Assembly (NCBI RefSeq): GCF_026625765.1
Contig: NZ_CP113062.1
Location: forward strand, 248,001-312,000
Source of the DNA: Frigoribacterium sp. SL97
Lineage (GTDB): Bacteria; Actinomycetota; Actinomycetes; Actinomycetales; Microbacteriaceae
Direction of reading: 5' to 3'
DNA length: 64,000 nucleotides
In this document: piece after piece, positions 49,934 through 58,959 of the stretch
How the letters are laid out: the number at the start of each line of letters is the position of its first letter
How positions within the stretch are numbered: the first letter of the stretch is position 1
The notes under the pieces: generated by a model
Databases searched by the model: none
Told to the model about the DNA's origin: nothing
The model's input: only the letters and a program-made list of their open reading frames with translations
Position numbers and translations under genes: made by a program

Positions 49934-51199
49934 ATGTCCGTCCACCCCTCGCGCTCCGCCGCACCCGCGCACCCCGCCGCGTCCGCACGCCCCGCCGCAC
50001 CCGCGCACCCCGCCGCGTCCGCTCGCTCCTCAGCAGCCGCAGCACCCGCGGCACCCGCACCCCGCCCGAGCACCCGCCTCGGCAGCACCCGCCTCGGGGC
50101 CGCCCGCGCCGGGAGCCGCTCGTCGTCCCGACTCCGCCGCCCGCGCCTCCTCGGGGTCGCCGGCGGCCTCGCCGGTCTCGCGCTGCTGGCCGGCTGTGCC
50201 AGCGCCCCGTCCGACACGGCCGCCTCGGGCAGCGCCGGCGCGGGCGAGAACTGCGCCCGCATGGTGACGAACTCCGGCGGGCTCGACGACCGCTCGTTCA
50301 ACCAGTCGAGCTGGGCCGGCCTGCAGAAGGCCGAGAAGGAGGACGGCATCCAGGCCCGCGTGCTCGTCTCGACGACCGAGAACGACCTGGCCCCGAACGT
50401 CGCGCAGGCCGTCGACTCGGGCTGCGGCTTCGTGCTGACGGTCGGCTACGAGCTCGCCCCCGCCACCGAGGAGCAGGCGGCGGCCAACCCCGACATCGAC
50501 TTCGCCATCGTCGACGAGACCGTCGACGCCCCCAACGTCAAGCCGATCCTGTTCGACACGGCGCAGGCCTCGTACCTCGCCGGCTACCTCGCGGCGGGCG
50601 TGAGCAAGACGGGCAAGGTCGCGACCTTCGGCGGCGGCAACCAGCCCCCGGTCACCCTGTTCATGGACGGCTTCGCGGACGGCGTCGACGCCTACAACGC
50701 CGCGCACGGCACGAGCGTGCAGCTGCTCGGCTGGTCGAAGGAGGCGCAGGACGGCTCGTTCACCGGCGACTTCGAGGACGTCAACAAGGGCAAGCAGCTC
50801 GCCCAGGCGCTGATCGACCAGGGTGCCGACGTGATCATGCCGGTGGCTGGGCAGGTCGGCGAGGGGGCGGCGTCGGCCGCGCTCGCCACGGGCGGCGTCG
50901 ACGTGATCTGGGTCGACAACGACGGCTACGACACGCTGCCCGCCGAGTACCGGCCGATCGTGCTGACCAGCGTCATCAAGGACACCGAGAAGGCCGTCCA
51001 GCAGATCGCCGTCTCGTCGACCGACGACTCGTTCACCAACGAGCCCTACGTCGGCACGCTCGACAACGGCGGCGTCGGCCTCGCGCCGTTCCACGACCTG
51101 GCGTCGTCGGTCAGCCCCGAGCTGTCGGACGAGCTCGACGCCCTGCGCGACCAGATCGCCAGCGGAGCCGTGACGGTCACCTCGCCCAGCCAGCCGTAG
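49934..51199 (+). CDS. BMP-family (Med/PnrA-like) ABC transporter substrate-binding lipoprotein
   Basis: 421 aa. Binds nucleosides or related solutes outside the membrane. About 64 extra residues, Ala/Pro-rich with a 36-bp DNA duplication, precede the signal peptide and lipobox LALLAGC (Cys88); the upstream GGAGGT fits the ATG at 49934. The BMP domain shows GGLDDRSFNQSSWAGLQKAE, TVGYELAPATEEQAAANPDI, FGGGNQPPVTLFMDGFADGV and VIWVDNDGYDTLP. No transporter genes are next to it, so it is an orphan receptor here. Confidence 0.88.
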   Translation: MSVHPSRSAAPAHPAASARPAAPAHPAASARSSAAAAPAAPAPRPSTRLGSTRLGAARAGSRSSSRLRRPRLLGVAGGLAGLALLAGCASAPSDTAASGSAGAGENCARMVTNSGGLDDRSFNQSSWAGLQKAEKEDGIQARVLVSTTENDLAPNVAQAVDSGCGFVLTVGYELAPATEEQAAANPDIDFAIVDETVDAPNVKPILFDTAQASYLAGYLAAGVSKTGKVATFGGGNQPPVTLFMDGFADGVDAYNAAHGTSVQLLGWSKEAQDGSFTGDFEDVNKGKQLAQALIDQGADVIMPVAGQVGEGAASAALATGGVDVIWVDNDGYDTLPAEYRPIVLTSVIKDTEKAVQQIAVSSTDDSFTNEPYVGTLDNGGVGLAPFHDLASSVSPELSDELDALRDQIASGAVTVTSPSQP

Positions 51200-51202
51200 G
51201 CC

Positions 51203-51295
51203 GGTCCCGGGCCCGGGCTCGGGCCCGGTCCCGGGCTCGGGCCCGGTCCCGGGCTCGGGCCCGGGCCCGGGCTCGGGCCCGGGCTCGGGCCCGGC
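51203..51295. repeat. Hexamer tandem repeat GGCTCG/GGCCCG
   Basis: About 15 six-base units (CCCGGG-overlapping) with interspersed GGTCCC, directly after the BMP gene stop. It is fully self-complementary in many registers. Confidence 0.85.
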
Positions 51296-51315
51296 AGCGA
51301 CCCCTGCCGCCCCGC

Positions 51316-51371
51316 CGAGTGGGCAGAAGATGCTCGTCAGCGCGAGCCGAGCAGCACCTTCTGCCCACTCG
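51316..51371. repeat. 56-bp palindrome between convergent genes
   Basis: CGAGTGGGCAGAAG pairs with CTTCTGCCCACTCG; inner stem TGCTCG/CGAGCA. A forward motif copy lies 13 bp to the right (51385). May terminate both the BMP gene and transketolase. Confidence 0.85.
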
Positions 51372-51395
51372 CGGGCCAGGACGAGGAGGCGCGGG

Positions 51396-53474
51396 TCAGG
51401 AAGCGCCGGAGGTCGCCGCCCGGGCGGCAGCGGCCCGCACGGCGGCGACGACGCGGTCGGTCGTCATGCCGCGCTCCCGCAGCGCGTCGGCCGCGGGGGC
51501 CGACAGGCCGAACTCGTCGATGCCGACGACCACGCCGTCGGGGCCGGCGACGCCCTCCCAGCCGAAGCTCGCGGCCGCCTCGACCACGACCCGGGCCGTC
51601 ACCGCGCGGGGCAGCACCTGCTCGCGGTACTCGGCGGGCTCGGCGTCGAACCACTCGCGGCAGGGCATCGACACGACGCGCACGGCGAGGTCGTCGATCC
51701 GCGCGACGGCCTCGAGCACGAGGGCGACCTCGCTGCCCGTGGCGACGACGACCACGTCGGGCGCGCCGGCATCGGTCGTGCCGGTGCCCGCAGCCGCAGC
51801 ACTACCGTCCTGCACCACGTAGGCCCCGCGGCGCACACCCGCACGCACCACGTCGGCGGGCGTCGCCGCGACCGGCAGCGGCTGTCGGGCCAGGACCAGA
51901 CCGGCCGGGCCGTCCTTCTCGAGGATCGCCAGCCAGGCGGCGGCGGTCTCGGCACCGTCGGCCGGGCGCACGACCGAGAACCCGGGCATCGCGCGCAGGC
52001 TCGCCAGGTGCTCGATCGGCTGGTGGGTCGGCCCGTCGGCGCCGAGGGCGACCGAGTCGTGCGACCAGAGGTAGGTGACCGGCAGCTGCATGAGCGCCGC
52101 CAGCCGGATCGCCGGGCGCTGGTAGTCGCTGAACACGAGGAACGTGCCGGCGAAGAACCGCGAGCCCTCGATCAGCGCGATGCCGTTCATGGCCGAGGCC
52201 ATCGCCCCCTCGCGCACGCCCCAGTGGACGTTGCGACCGGCGCGGCCGGTGCCGGGGGCTTCCTCGGGGAGGTACGACGCGCCTCCTGCGATCGCCGTGC
52301 GGTTGGGCTCGGCGAGGTCGGCCGAACCACCCCACAGCTCGGGCAGCGCCTCGGCGAGCGCCTGGATGACCGTGCCCGACGCGTCGCGGGTGGCGAGCGT
52401 GTCGCCGGGGGAGAAGACGGGGAGGCGCGACCCGAGGTCCGCGGGCAGGGTGCGCGACCGCGAGCGGTGCAGCTCGGCGGCGGCCGCGGGGTGGGCGGCC
52501 TCCCAGGCGTCGGCGGCGACCTGCCAGGCCTCGCGGGCGGCCCGGCCCCGCTCGAGCACGGACCGGGTGTGGGCGAGTACGGCGTCGTCCACGGTGAAGG
52601 GCTCGGAGTCGACGCCGAGCTCGACCCGGGTCGCGGCGACCTCGTCGGCACCGAGCGGGGCGCCGTGCGAGGCCGAGGTGTTGCGGGCGTTCGGCGCGGG
52701 CCAGGCGATCTGCGACTTGAGCACCACGAGGTGCGGGCGGTCGCCCCGGCGGTCGGTCGTCGAGAGCACCTCGTCGAGGGCCTCGACGTCGACGTCGCCG
52801 TCCGGGGCGAGTCCGACGTGGTCGACGCGCCAGCCCTGCGCGGCGAACCGGGCGCCGACGTTCTCGCTCGAGGTGAGGCTCGTGTCGCCCTCGATCTGGA
52901 TGTCGTTGTCGTCGTAGACCACCGTCAGGTTGCCGAGGCGGTGACGTCCGGCGAGCGCACCGGCCTCGTACGAGAGGCCCTCCTGCAGGTCGCCGTCGGA
53001 CGCGAGCACGAAGACGCGGCGGTCGAAGACGGACTCGCCGGGGGCGGCGTCGGGGTCGTTGACGGCACGCTCGTGCAGCATCGCCATCGCCATGCCGACG
53101 GCCGTGGCGAGTCCCTGCCCGAGCGGCCCGGTCGTGGTCTCGACGCCGGGGGTGTGACCGAGCTCGGGGTGGCCGGGGGTGCGCGACCCGAACGACCGGA
53201 ACGCCTTGAGGTCGTCGAGCGACACGTCGTAGCCGGTGAGGAACAGCTGCGTGTAGAGCAGGACGCTCGCGTGCCCGCAGCTCAGCACGAACCGGTCGCG
53301 GCCGGCCCAGTCGGGCGCCTGCGGGTCGTGCCGCAGGTGCTTCTGGAAGAGGAGGTGCGCGACGGGGGCCAGCGCGGCCGCCGTCCCCGGGTGGCCGGAC
53401 CCGGCACGCTCGACGGCGTCGAGGGCGAGCAGGCGGGCGGTGGTGACGGCGGCGGCGTCGAGGTCGTGGATCAC
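51396..53474 (-). CDS. tkt: Transketolase
   Basis: Thiamine-diphosphate enzyme of the pentose phosphate pathway moving two-carbon units. 692 aa. His28 (GSGHPG), the TPP/Mg motif ASDGDLQEG with N in VVYDDNDIQ, GGSADLAEPN, and RFFAGTFLVFSDYQRPAIRL with Glu-bearing pyrimidine-domain segments. GTG start. Divergent from a GntR/PTS (Ula-like) operon, which yields a pentulose phosphate, so the pair may be co-regulated. It may be a second, pathway-specific transketolase. Confidence 0.93.
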   Translation of the reverse strand: MIHDLDAAAVTTARLLALDAVERAGSGHPGTAAALAPVAHLLFQKHLRHDPQAPDWAGRDRFVLSCGHASVLLYTQLFLTGYDVSLDDLKAFRSFGSRTPGHPELGHTPGVETTTGPLGQGLATAVGMAMAMLHERAVNDPDAAPGESVFDRRVFVLASDGDLQEGLSYEAGALAGRHRLGNLTVVYDDNDIQIEGDTSLTSSENVGARFAAQGWRVDHVGLAPDGDVDVEALDEVLSTTDRRGDRPHLVVLKSQIAWPAPNARNTSASHGAPLGADEVAATRVELGVDSEPFTVDDAVLAHTRSVLERGRAAREAWQVAADAWEAAHPAAAAELHRSRSRTLPADLGSRLPVFSPGDTLATRDASGTVIQALAEALPELWGGSADLAEPNRTAIAGGASYLPEEAPGTGRAGRNVHWGVREGAMASAMNGIALIEGSRFFAGTFLVFSDYQRPAIRLAALMQLPVTYLWSHDSVALGADGPTHQPIEHLASLRAMPGFSVVRPADGAETAAAWLAILEKDGPAGLVLARQPLPVAATPADVVRAGVRRGAYVVQDGSAAAAGTGTTDAGAPDVVVVATGSEVALVLEAVARIDDLAVRVVSMPCREWFDAEPAEYREQVLPRAVTARVVVEAAASFGWEGVAGPDGVVVGIDEFGLSAPAADALRERGMTTDRVVAAVRAAAARAATSGAS

Positions 53475-53541
53475 GTGGGGGGCTCCGGTTCGAGGAGGGG
53501 CGGGCTGGGTCTCCGACGACCGTAGCGTCGGTCATCAGGAC

Positions 53542-53616
53542 GTCATGATGAATCAAGACGACTGTCGACTTGCACCGGTGGTCGGCGAGACGTACCCTCG
53601 TCGAAGTCATCATGAC
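53542..53616. promoter_or_regulatory. Pair of inverted 10-mers between tkt and gntR (GntR operator candidates)
   Basis: GTCATGATGA at 53542-53551 and its reverse complement TCATCATGAC at 53607-53616, 65 bp apart in the divergent gap. GntR/HutC-type regulators bind such short palindromic sites. Binding by the adjacent GntR protein is inferred. Confidence 0.6.
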
Positions 53617-53651
53617 GACTTGACGACCTGACGACTCGACGACCTGACGTC
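53612..53651 (+). repeat. 8-bp tandem repeat in gntR leader
   Basis: TGACGACY repeated about five times (one unit starts CGACGACC) immediately right of the second operator candidate, ending in TGACGTCGTCG. It may be part of the binding region. Confidence 0.75.
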
Positions 53652-53696
53652 GTCGGGCGGGCACCACCCACTTCAGCAACGGCGCGGAGGCACCAC

Positions 53697-54428
53697 ATGA
53701 GCACCACGAGCGGCACGAGCAAGTACGTGGCCGTGCGCGAGCACCTGCTGTCCCGCATCCAGAAGCTCGAACCCGGGTCGCAGCTGCCCGCCGAGCCCGT
53801 CCTCTGCGACGAGTACGGCGTCAGCCGCATCACGCTGCGGCACGCGGTCGACGGCCTCATCGCGGACGGCCACCTGGTGCGCGAGCACGGCCGGGGCACC
53901 TTCGTCACCGAGCCGCAGTACCGCCTGCACTACCGCGAGCGCTTCGCCGACGAGGTCAAGGGCTTCCACGCGCAGCAGACGGGCGAGGGCTTCGCGGTCA
54001 GCACCCGCGTGCTCGACCAGAAGGTCGTCCGGGCCGGCGAGACGGTGGCGAGCCACCTCGACATCAACTCGGCCGACGAGGTCGTCGAGCTGACCCGCCT
54101 GCGCTTCGTCAACGGCTCGCTGCACCACCTCGTCGTGACCTGGTTGCCGCACGCGCTCTTCCCTGAGACGGCGACCGTCGACTTCACCGACGGCTCGCTC
54201 TACGGGCACCTCGACCGCGAGCACGGCGTCACGCTCGCCCGACAGGACCTGCTCGTCTCGCTCGACGGGGCCAGCACCCTCCACGCCGACGAACTCGACG
54301 TCCCCCTCGGGACGACCCTGCTGAAGATCGCGTCGACCGTGTTCGACGGCGACGAGCGGGCCGTCGCGTACGGGACCAGCCACTTCACCCCGCAGAACAG
54401 CGAGATCTTCTTCGGCCTGCACGGCTGA
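53697..54428 (+). CDS. GntR-family (HutC/UTRA) transcriptional regulator
   Basis: 243 aa. Winged helix YVAVREHLLSRIQKLEPGSQ with YGVSRITLRHAVDGLIADGH and GRGTFV, then a UTRA effector domain (ADEVVELTRLRFVNGSLHHL; ATVDFTDGSLYGHL). ATG at 53697. Precedes the PTS genes on the same strand with 110 bp between, so it is their likely regulator, with a phosphosugar effector. Confidence 0.9.
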   Translation: MSTTSGTSKYVAVREHLLSRIQKLEPGSQLPAEPVLCDEYGVSRITLRHAVDGLIADGHLVREHGRGTFVTEPQYRLHYRERFADEVKGFHAQQTGEGFAVSTRVLDQKVVRAGETVASHLDINSADEVVELTRLRFVNGSLHHLVVTWLPHALFPETATVDFTDGSLYGHLDREHGVTLARQDLLVSLDGASTLHADELDVPLGTTLLKIASTVFDGDERAVAYGTSHFTPQNSEIFFGLHG

Positions 54429-54538
54429 CCGACCGGGCGCGCCTCGCCCGCCGAGCCGCGCCTCCTGAACCCCCTCCCCACCACCGCAACCGACGCCCGT
54501 CCCGACGCCGACGTCACCGACCCCCACCAGGAACGACA

Positions 54539-54994
54539 GTGCTGACCGACCTCCTCACCCCCGAGACCATCCTCTTCGCCGACCGCGTCGACGGCTGGCG
54601 CGACGCCGTCGAACGCGTCGCTCAGCCCCTGCTCGACAACGGCGCCATCAGCAGCCACTACGTCGCGGCCATGACCGACTCGATCGCCGCGGGCGGCACC
54701 TACATCGACCTGGGCTTCGGCATCGCCCTCGCGCACAGCCGGCCCGAGAACGGCGTCGAGCGCACCGGGCTCTCGAGCCTGCGCGTCGGCGAGACGGTGC
54801 TGTTGAACGACGACGCGGCGCACCCGATCGACCTCTTCTTCTGCCTCGCCGCGACCGACCCCCAGAGCCACCTCGACACGATGATGGCCCTCGCCACCCT
54901 GCTCTCCGACGAGACGCTCCGCGCCGAGCTGCTCGCCTCCTCCACCCCCGCCGACACCCTGGCGGTCCTCACCAAGATCGGACAGAACGCATGA
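54539..54994 (+). CDS. PTS EIIA component (UlaC/fructose-mannitol type)
   Basis: 151 aa, GTG start with AGGAA upstream. Phosphorylatable His66 in DLGFGIALAHSRPE; family signature LLDNGAISSHYVAAM. Accepts phosphate from HPr and passes it to EIIB (54991-55293). Coupled to EIIB by a 4-bp overlap. Confidence 0.9.
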   Translation: MLTDLLTPETILFADRVDGWRDAVERVAQPLLDNGAISSHYVAAMTDSIAAGGTYIDLGFGIALAHSRPENGVERTGLSSLRVGETVLLNDDAAHPIDLFFCLAATDPQSHLDTMMALATLLSDETLRAELLASSTPADTLAVLTKIGQNA

Positions 54995-55293
54995 AATTCT
55001 TCGCCGTCTGCAGCTCGGGCCTCGGTTCGAGCTTCATGGTCCACATGAACATCGAGAAGGTCCTCAAAGAGCAGGGCATCACCGGGGTCGACGTCGACCA
55101 CGCCGACCTCGGCTCGGTCGGCCCGGGTGCCGCCGACGTGATCTTCGTCGGCGCCGACCTGGCCGACTCCGTCGGCGGCCTCGGCGACGTCGTGGTGCTC
55201 GACAGCATCATCGACCTGGCCGAGCTGCGCACCAAGGTGCGCGAGACCGCCGTGCGCAAGGGCGTGACCGTGCCCGACGCCGGGGCCAACTGA
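54991..55293 (+). CDS. PTS EIIB component (UlaB-like)
   Basis: 100 aa. Phosphocysteine Cys7 in the P-loop CSSGLGSS; fold of the lactate/galactitol-ascorbate EIIB group. Overlaps both neighbours by 1-4 bp. Transfers phosphate to the sugar carried by UlaA-like EIIC. Confidence 0.9.
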   Translation: MKFFAVCSSGLGSSFMVHMNIEKVLKEQGITGVDVDHADLGSVGPGAADVIFVGADLADSVGGLGDVVVLDSIIDLAELRTKVRETAVRKGVTVPDAGAN

Positions 55294-56747
55294 TGGAGGG
55301 CGTGCTCTCCGTCCTGTTGGACGTCTTCCGCCAGCCCGCGATCATCGTCGCGCTGATCTCGCTCGTCGGGCTGCTGCTGCAGCGCAAGGCGTTCAGCGAC
55401 GTGCTCAAGGGCACCGTGCGCACCCTCGTCGGGTTCCTCGTGCTGGCCGCCGGAGCCGGCGTGGTCGTCGCCTCGCTCGACCCGTTCGGCGCCATGTTCC
55501 AAGAGGCCTTCGACGTCCAGGGCGTCGTGCCGAACAACGAGGCCATCGTCGGCCAGGTGCTGCTCGACTACGGCTCGGCCGCCGCGCTGATCTTCTTCTT
55601 CGGGTTCATCGTCAACGTGCTGCTGGCCGCGACGACGCACTTCAAGTACATCTACCTCTCGGGCCACGTCGCCTTCTACATGGCGGCGATGATCGCCGTG
55701 ATCCTCGGCGTCGCCGGGTTCCCGGTCTGGGGCGTCGTGCTCTGGGGTGCGCTGCTGCAGGGTCTCGTCACGACGCTGTCGCCGGCGATCGTGCAGCCCT
55801 TCATGCGCAAGGTCACCGGCTCGAACGACGTCGCCCTCGGCCACACCGGCGGTGCCGGCGTCGCCCTGAGCGGCCTGGTCGCGACGCTGACCCGCGGCAA
55901 GGGCACCCGGTCGAAGTCCACGGAAGACATCACGTTCCCGAAGGGGCTCGGGTTCCTGCGCGACACCACGGTGATCGTGGCCCTGTCGATGGCCGTGATC
56001 TACGTGATCGTCGCCCTGTTCGCCGGGTCGGCCTTCGTCGAGACCGAGCTGAGCGACGGCCAGAACTACATCGTCTACGTCGTCATGCAGGCCGCGACCT
56101 TCTCGGCGGGCGTCTTCGTGATCCTCGCCGGCGTGCGCGTCGTGCTGGCCGAGATCGTGCCCGCGTTCAAGGGCATCAGCGAGCGCCTGGTCAAGAACGC
56201 GATCCCCGCACTCGACGTCCCGATCACCTTCACGTTCGCCCCGAACGCCGTGCTGATCGGGTTCCTCGCGAGCTTCGTCGGCGGCATCGTCGGCATGTCG
56301 GTGATGATCTTCGCCGGCACCGCCATCGTGATCCCCGGCGTCGTCGCGCACTTCATGACCGGAGCCGCCTCGGGCGTCATCGGCAACGCCGCGGGCGGTC
56401 GACGCGGTGCCGTGCTCGGTGCCTTCGCCAACGGTCTCGCGATCACGTTCCTGCCGCTGTTCCTGCTGCCGGTGCTCGGCGACATCGGACTGTCGAACTC
56501 GACGTTCTCCGACTCGGACTACGGCGTCGTCGGCATCCTGTTCGGCCAGATCAGCCTGGCCGGCGGTCAGATCGCCGTCATCGTCGCGATCCTCGCCTCG
56601 CTCGTGCTGGTCTACGCGTCGAGCCTGTTCGTGCGGGCCCGTGCCCGCCGGGCCGGTGGCCGCGACGGCGGTGCCGGCGACGGCTCCGCCGATGCTCCGA
56701 CGGACGCCGACGGCACGCGCGTCGGCGAGACCGCCTCGGCCCGCTAG
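55293..56747 (+). CDS. PTS EIIC component (UlaA-like ascorbate-type transporter)
   Basis: 484 aa with about eleven membrane segments. Matches the UlaA family: QPAIIVALISLVGLLLQRKA near the start, GHTGGAGVALSGLVATL, and FANGLAITFLPLFLLPVLGD. The family transports L-ascorbate or related lactones/pentitols; the downstream L-ascorbate catabolic genes (ulaG/D/E/F) are not here, so the substrate is open. The C-terminus is Ala/Gly/Asp-rich beyond the last helix. Confidence 0.9.
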   Translation: MEGVLSVLLDVFRQPAIIVALISLVGLLLQRKAFSDVLKGTVRTLVGFLVLAAGAGVVVASLDPFGAMFQEAFDVQGVVPNNEAIVGQVLLDYGSAAALIFFFGFIVNVLLAATTHFKYIYLSGHVAFYMAAMIAVILGVAGFPVWGVVLWGALLQGLVTTLSPAIVQPFMRKVTGSNDVALGHTGGAGVALSGLVATLTRGKGTRSKSTEDITFPKGLGFLRDTTVIVALSMAVIYVIVALFAGSAFVETELSDGQNYIVYVVMQAATFSAGVFVILAGVRVVLAEIVPAFKGISERLVKNAIPALDVPITFTFAPNAVLIGFLASFVGGIVGMSVMIFAGTAIVIPGVVAHFMTGAASGVIGNAAGGRRGAVLGAFANGLAITFLPLFLLPVLGDIGLSNSTFSDSDYGVVGILFGQISLAGGQIAVIVAILASLVLVYASSLFVRARARRAGGRDGGAGDGSADAPTDADGTRVGETASAR

Positions 56748-56903
56748 GCCGACCTCCCGCCAGGACGGGCGGGTCCGGTGCGAGCGGGCGTCTCCGGACG
56801 CCCGCCTCCCCGGGCCCGCCCGTCCTGCACGTCCGGGCCGCGCCGCTCGTGTCCGGGCCCTCCGTCGGACGCCTGCACCGCGCCTCCTCGTCCCGACTGC
56901 TCG

Positions 56904-56963
56904 GTCGAGTGGTCCCAGATCGTCCTTCCCGGCGGGGTGGAGGCCGATCCGGGACCACTCGAC
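56904..56963. repeat. 60-bp palindromic element (copy B)
   Basis: Ends GTCGAGTGGTC / GACCACTCGAC as in copy A at 1416-1475, with the shared centre ATCGTCCTTCCC. A reverse motif copy (56880) ends 16 bp to its left. It lies beside the FAD monooxygenase stop and may terminate it and the PTS operon. Confidence 0.85.
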
Positions 56964-56978
56964 GGGAGCGTCAGGGCG

Positions 56979-58340
56979 TCAGGGCTCGAGGTGTGCGTAG
57001 TCGGGCAGGTCGAGCGCGTCGGCCGGCGGGGTGGAGAAGCGTGCGCCGAGCCGACCCGCGACCCGGGTCGACGCGAGCCGCACCCCGGCGTGGAACACCA
57101 CGACGCCCGCGCGGGACCTCGGGTTGGCGACCCGCGGCACCCCCGGCGGCAGCTGCTGCGCCTGCTCGACGTAGGGCCGCATCAGCCGCTCGTACCCGGC
57201 GAAGGCGTCGCGGTGGTGTCGGTGCGAGGCGAGCTCGCCGGCCAGCACGTACGCCCCGGCCAGCGACAGGCTCGTGCCCATGCCGCTCACCGGCGAGGCG
57301 CAGTACGCGGCGTCGCCGAGCAGAACGACCCGGCCCGACGACCAGCGCGGCGCCTGCACCTGCCCGATCGACTCGAAGTAGAGGTCGTCCGCGTGGTCGA
57401 AGCCGTCGAGCACGCGGCGGGCCTCCCACCCCGCGTCGTCGAAGATCTCGTGCAGTCGGGCCCGCTGCTCTGCGACGGTGCGGCGCTCGGCCCCGCCCCG
57501 CTCTCGGGCGCGGTCGGTGACGAACGACATCGCGGCGCGGATCGTGCCGTGTGGGTCGGGCCGCAGGGTGATCGAGCGACCCCCGGCGGCGTTGTACCAG
57601 CGCCACCAGTCGTCGTCTGCGGCCGTGCGCGGGATCGTCGCGTACGAGGTCTCGAGCCCCAGCGACCGGATCGTCGGCTCGTCGCCGAACACCAGGCGCC
57701 GCGTCGACGAGCCGATGCCGTCGGCGGCGACCACGAGGTCGAAGCGTTCGTCGGGAGCGTGCTCGAACGAGACGACGACACCCCGCGAGCCGGACACCGG
57801 AGGCGCGGTACCGGTCAGCGTGGAGGCCGCGGTCGTCGTCGGGTCGCCTCCGGTGGCGGCATCGGCTGCGGGGCCGGCGCCCTTCACCCCGGCCCCGACC
57901 CCGACCCCGTCGTCCTCGCGAATTCCGGTGATGCGGTCGCCGAAGCGGTACGTGGTGCCACGACCCCTGCCGTCGCTCGTGGTGCGCCCGACGAGGAGCC
58001 GCGCGAGGTCCCCCCGCAGGATCTCGAGTTCGGCGGTCGCGCCTCCGGAGTCCGAGGTGCCGGCCGGGAACTCGGCGACCGTGCGGCCCGTCGGCCCGAC
58101 GAACCGGGTGCCGACCTCACCCGTGGTGGCGGCGCGGACGTCGTCCTCGAGGCCCATGCGGCGCACGACCTCGCGGCCCGCACCGCGGACGTCGACGTTC
58201 TGCCCGCCGGTCCGCAGCTCGGGGGCCCGTTCGACGATCGTCGTCTCGAAGCCGTAGCGGTCGAGCCAGTAGGCGAGGGCAGGCCCCGCGATGCTGGCAC
58301 CCGAGACGAGGACGCGGGTGCGCGTGGTGGGGATGGTCAC
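56979..58340 (-). CDS. FAD-dependent aromatic/tetracycline-type monooxygenase
   Basis: 453 aa. FAD motif VLVSGASIAGPALAYWLDRY (GxSxxG), the DG motif in VVAADGIGSSTRRLVFG, and the GD motif GRVVLLGDAAYCASPVSGMG. An Asp/Gly/Thr-rich insertion (about 165-200, with a motif copy at 57799) separates the domains. Group A flavoprotein hydroxylase, possibly acting on xenobiotic or aromatic compounds. Divergent from a MarR regulator. Confidence 0.9.
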   Translation of the reverse strand: MTIPTTRTRVLVSGASIAGPALAYWLDRYGFETTIVERAPELRTGGQNVDVRGAGREVVRRMGLEDDVRAATTGEVGTRFVGPTGRTVAEFPAGTSDSGGATAELEILRGDLARLLVGRTTSDGRGRGTTYRFGDRITGIREDDGVGVGAGVKGAGPAADAATGGDPTTTAASTLTGTAPPVSGSRGVVVSFEHAPDERFDLVVAADGIGSSTRRLVFGDEPTIRSLGLETSYATIPRTAADDDWWRWYNAAGGRSITLRPDPHGTIRAAMSFVTDRARERGGAERRTVAEQRARLHEIFDDAGWEARRVLDGFDHADDLYFESIGQVQAPRWSSGRVVLLGDAAYCASPVSGMGTSLSLAGAYVLAGELASHRHHRDAFAGYERLMRPYVEQAQQLPPGVPRVANPRSRAGVVVFHAGVRLASTRVAGRLGARFSTPPADALDLPDYAHLEP

Positions 58341-58353
58341 TAATTGCTCCCTG

Positions 58354-58397
58354 GATTGATTATCAACGATATTGGCAATCTACACGGCTATCGTTGA
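58354..58397. promoter_or_regulatory. MarR operator candidates between monooxygenase and marR
   Basis: TCAACGATA (58363-58371) with its inverted copy TATCGTTGA (58389-58397), and GATTG ... CAATC (58354-58380), in an A+T-rich 60-bp gap. Adjacent to both start codons. Binding by the MarR protein is inferred. Confidence 0.75.
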
Positions 58398-58901
58398 GTG
58401 GTGACCGACATCGACCCCCGCGACCGCCCCGATCGCGACGACCGCACCCGGGCCCGGCGTGACGGTCGCGAGCTGCCCGCCGACGACATCCGTGCCCGCG
58501 TGCAGCAGGTGGCCGTCCGGCAGCAGCGCTTCGAGCGGCACCTGGCCGAGCGTCTCGGCGTCGACCGGGCCGGGCTCGACGCCATGGACCACCTGATCAC
58601 GACCGGCCCGGCGACCCCGAGCGAGCTGGCGCGCCGCGTCGAGGTGTCGACGGCCGCGATGACCCTCGTGTTGAACCGCCTCGAGTCGGCCGGTCACGTG
58701 CGGCGCGAGCGACACCCCTCCGACGGCCGCAAGCTGATCGTCACGGCCGAGCAAGCCTCGGCCGACCGGGCCTACGAGCAGGTGCTGCCGATGATCGACG
58801 GCATCGAGCACCTCGTCGACGGCATGGACGAGGCCGAGCGGGCGGTCGTGCAGGGCTTCCTCGACCGACTGATCGCCGTGTACGACGACGCGACGCCCTG
58901 A
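58398..58901 (+). CDS. MarR-family transcriptional regulator
   Basis: 167 aa with two adjacent GTG codons (58398, 58401). Winged helix ATPSELARRVEVSTAAMTLV with LNRLESAGHVRRERHPSDGR, the DGR wing motif. The first start directly abuts the operator, suggesting a leaderless transcript. Controls the divergent FAD monooxygenase by common arrangement. Confidence 0.88.
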   Translation: MVTDIDPRDRPDRDDRTRARRDGRELPADDIRARVQQVAVRQQRFERHLAERLGVDRAGLDAMDHLITTGPATPSELARRVEVSTAAMTLVLNRLESAGHVRRERHPSDGRKLIVTAEQASADRAYEQVLPMIDGIEHLVDGMDEAERAVVQGFLDRLIAVYDDATP

Positions 58902-58959
58902 GGCCGCCCTGAGCTCGTCGACGAGACGTCACGACGTACCGAGGCGCGCGGCCGTGCGC

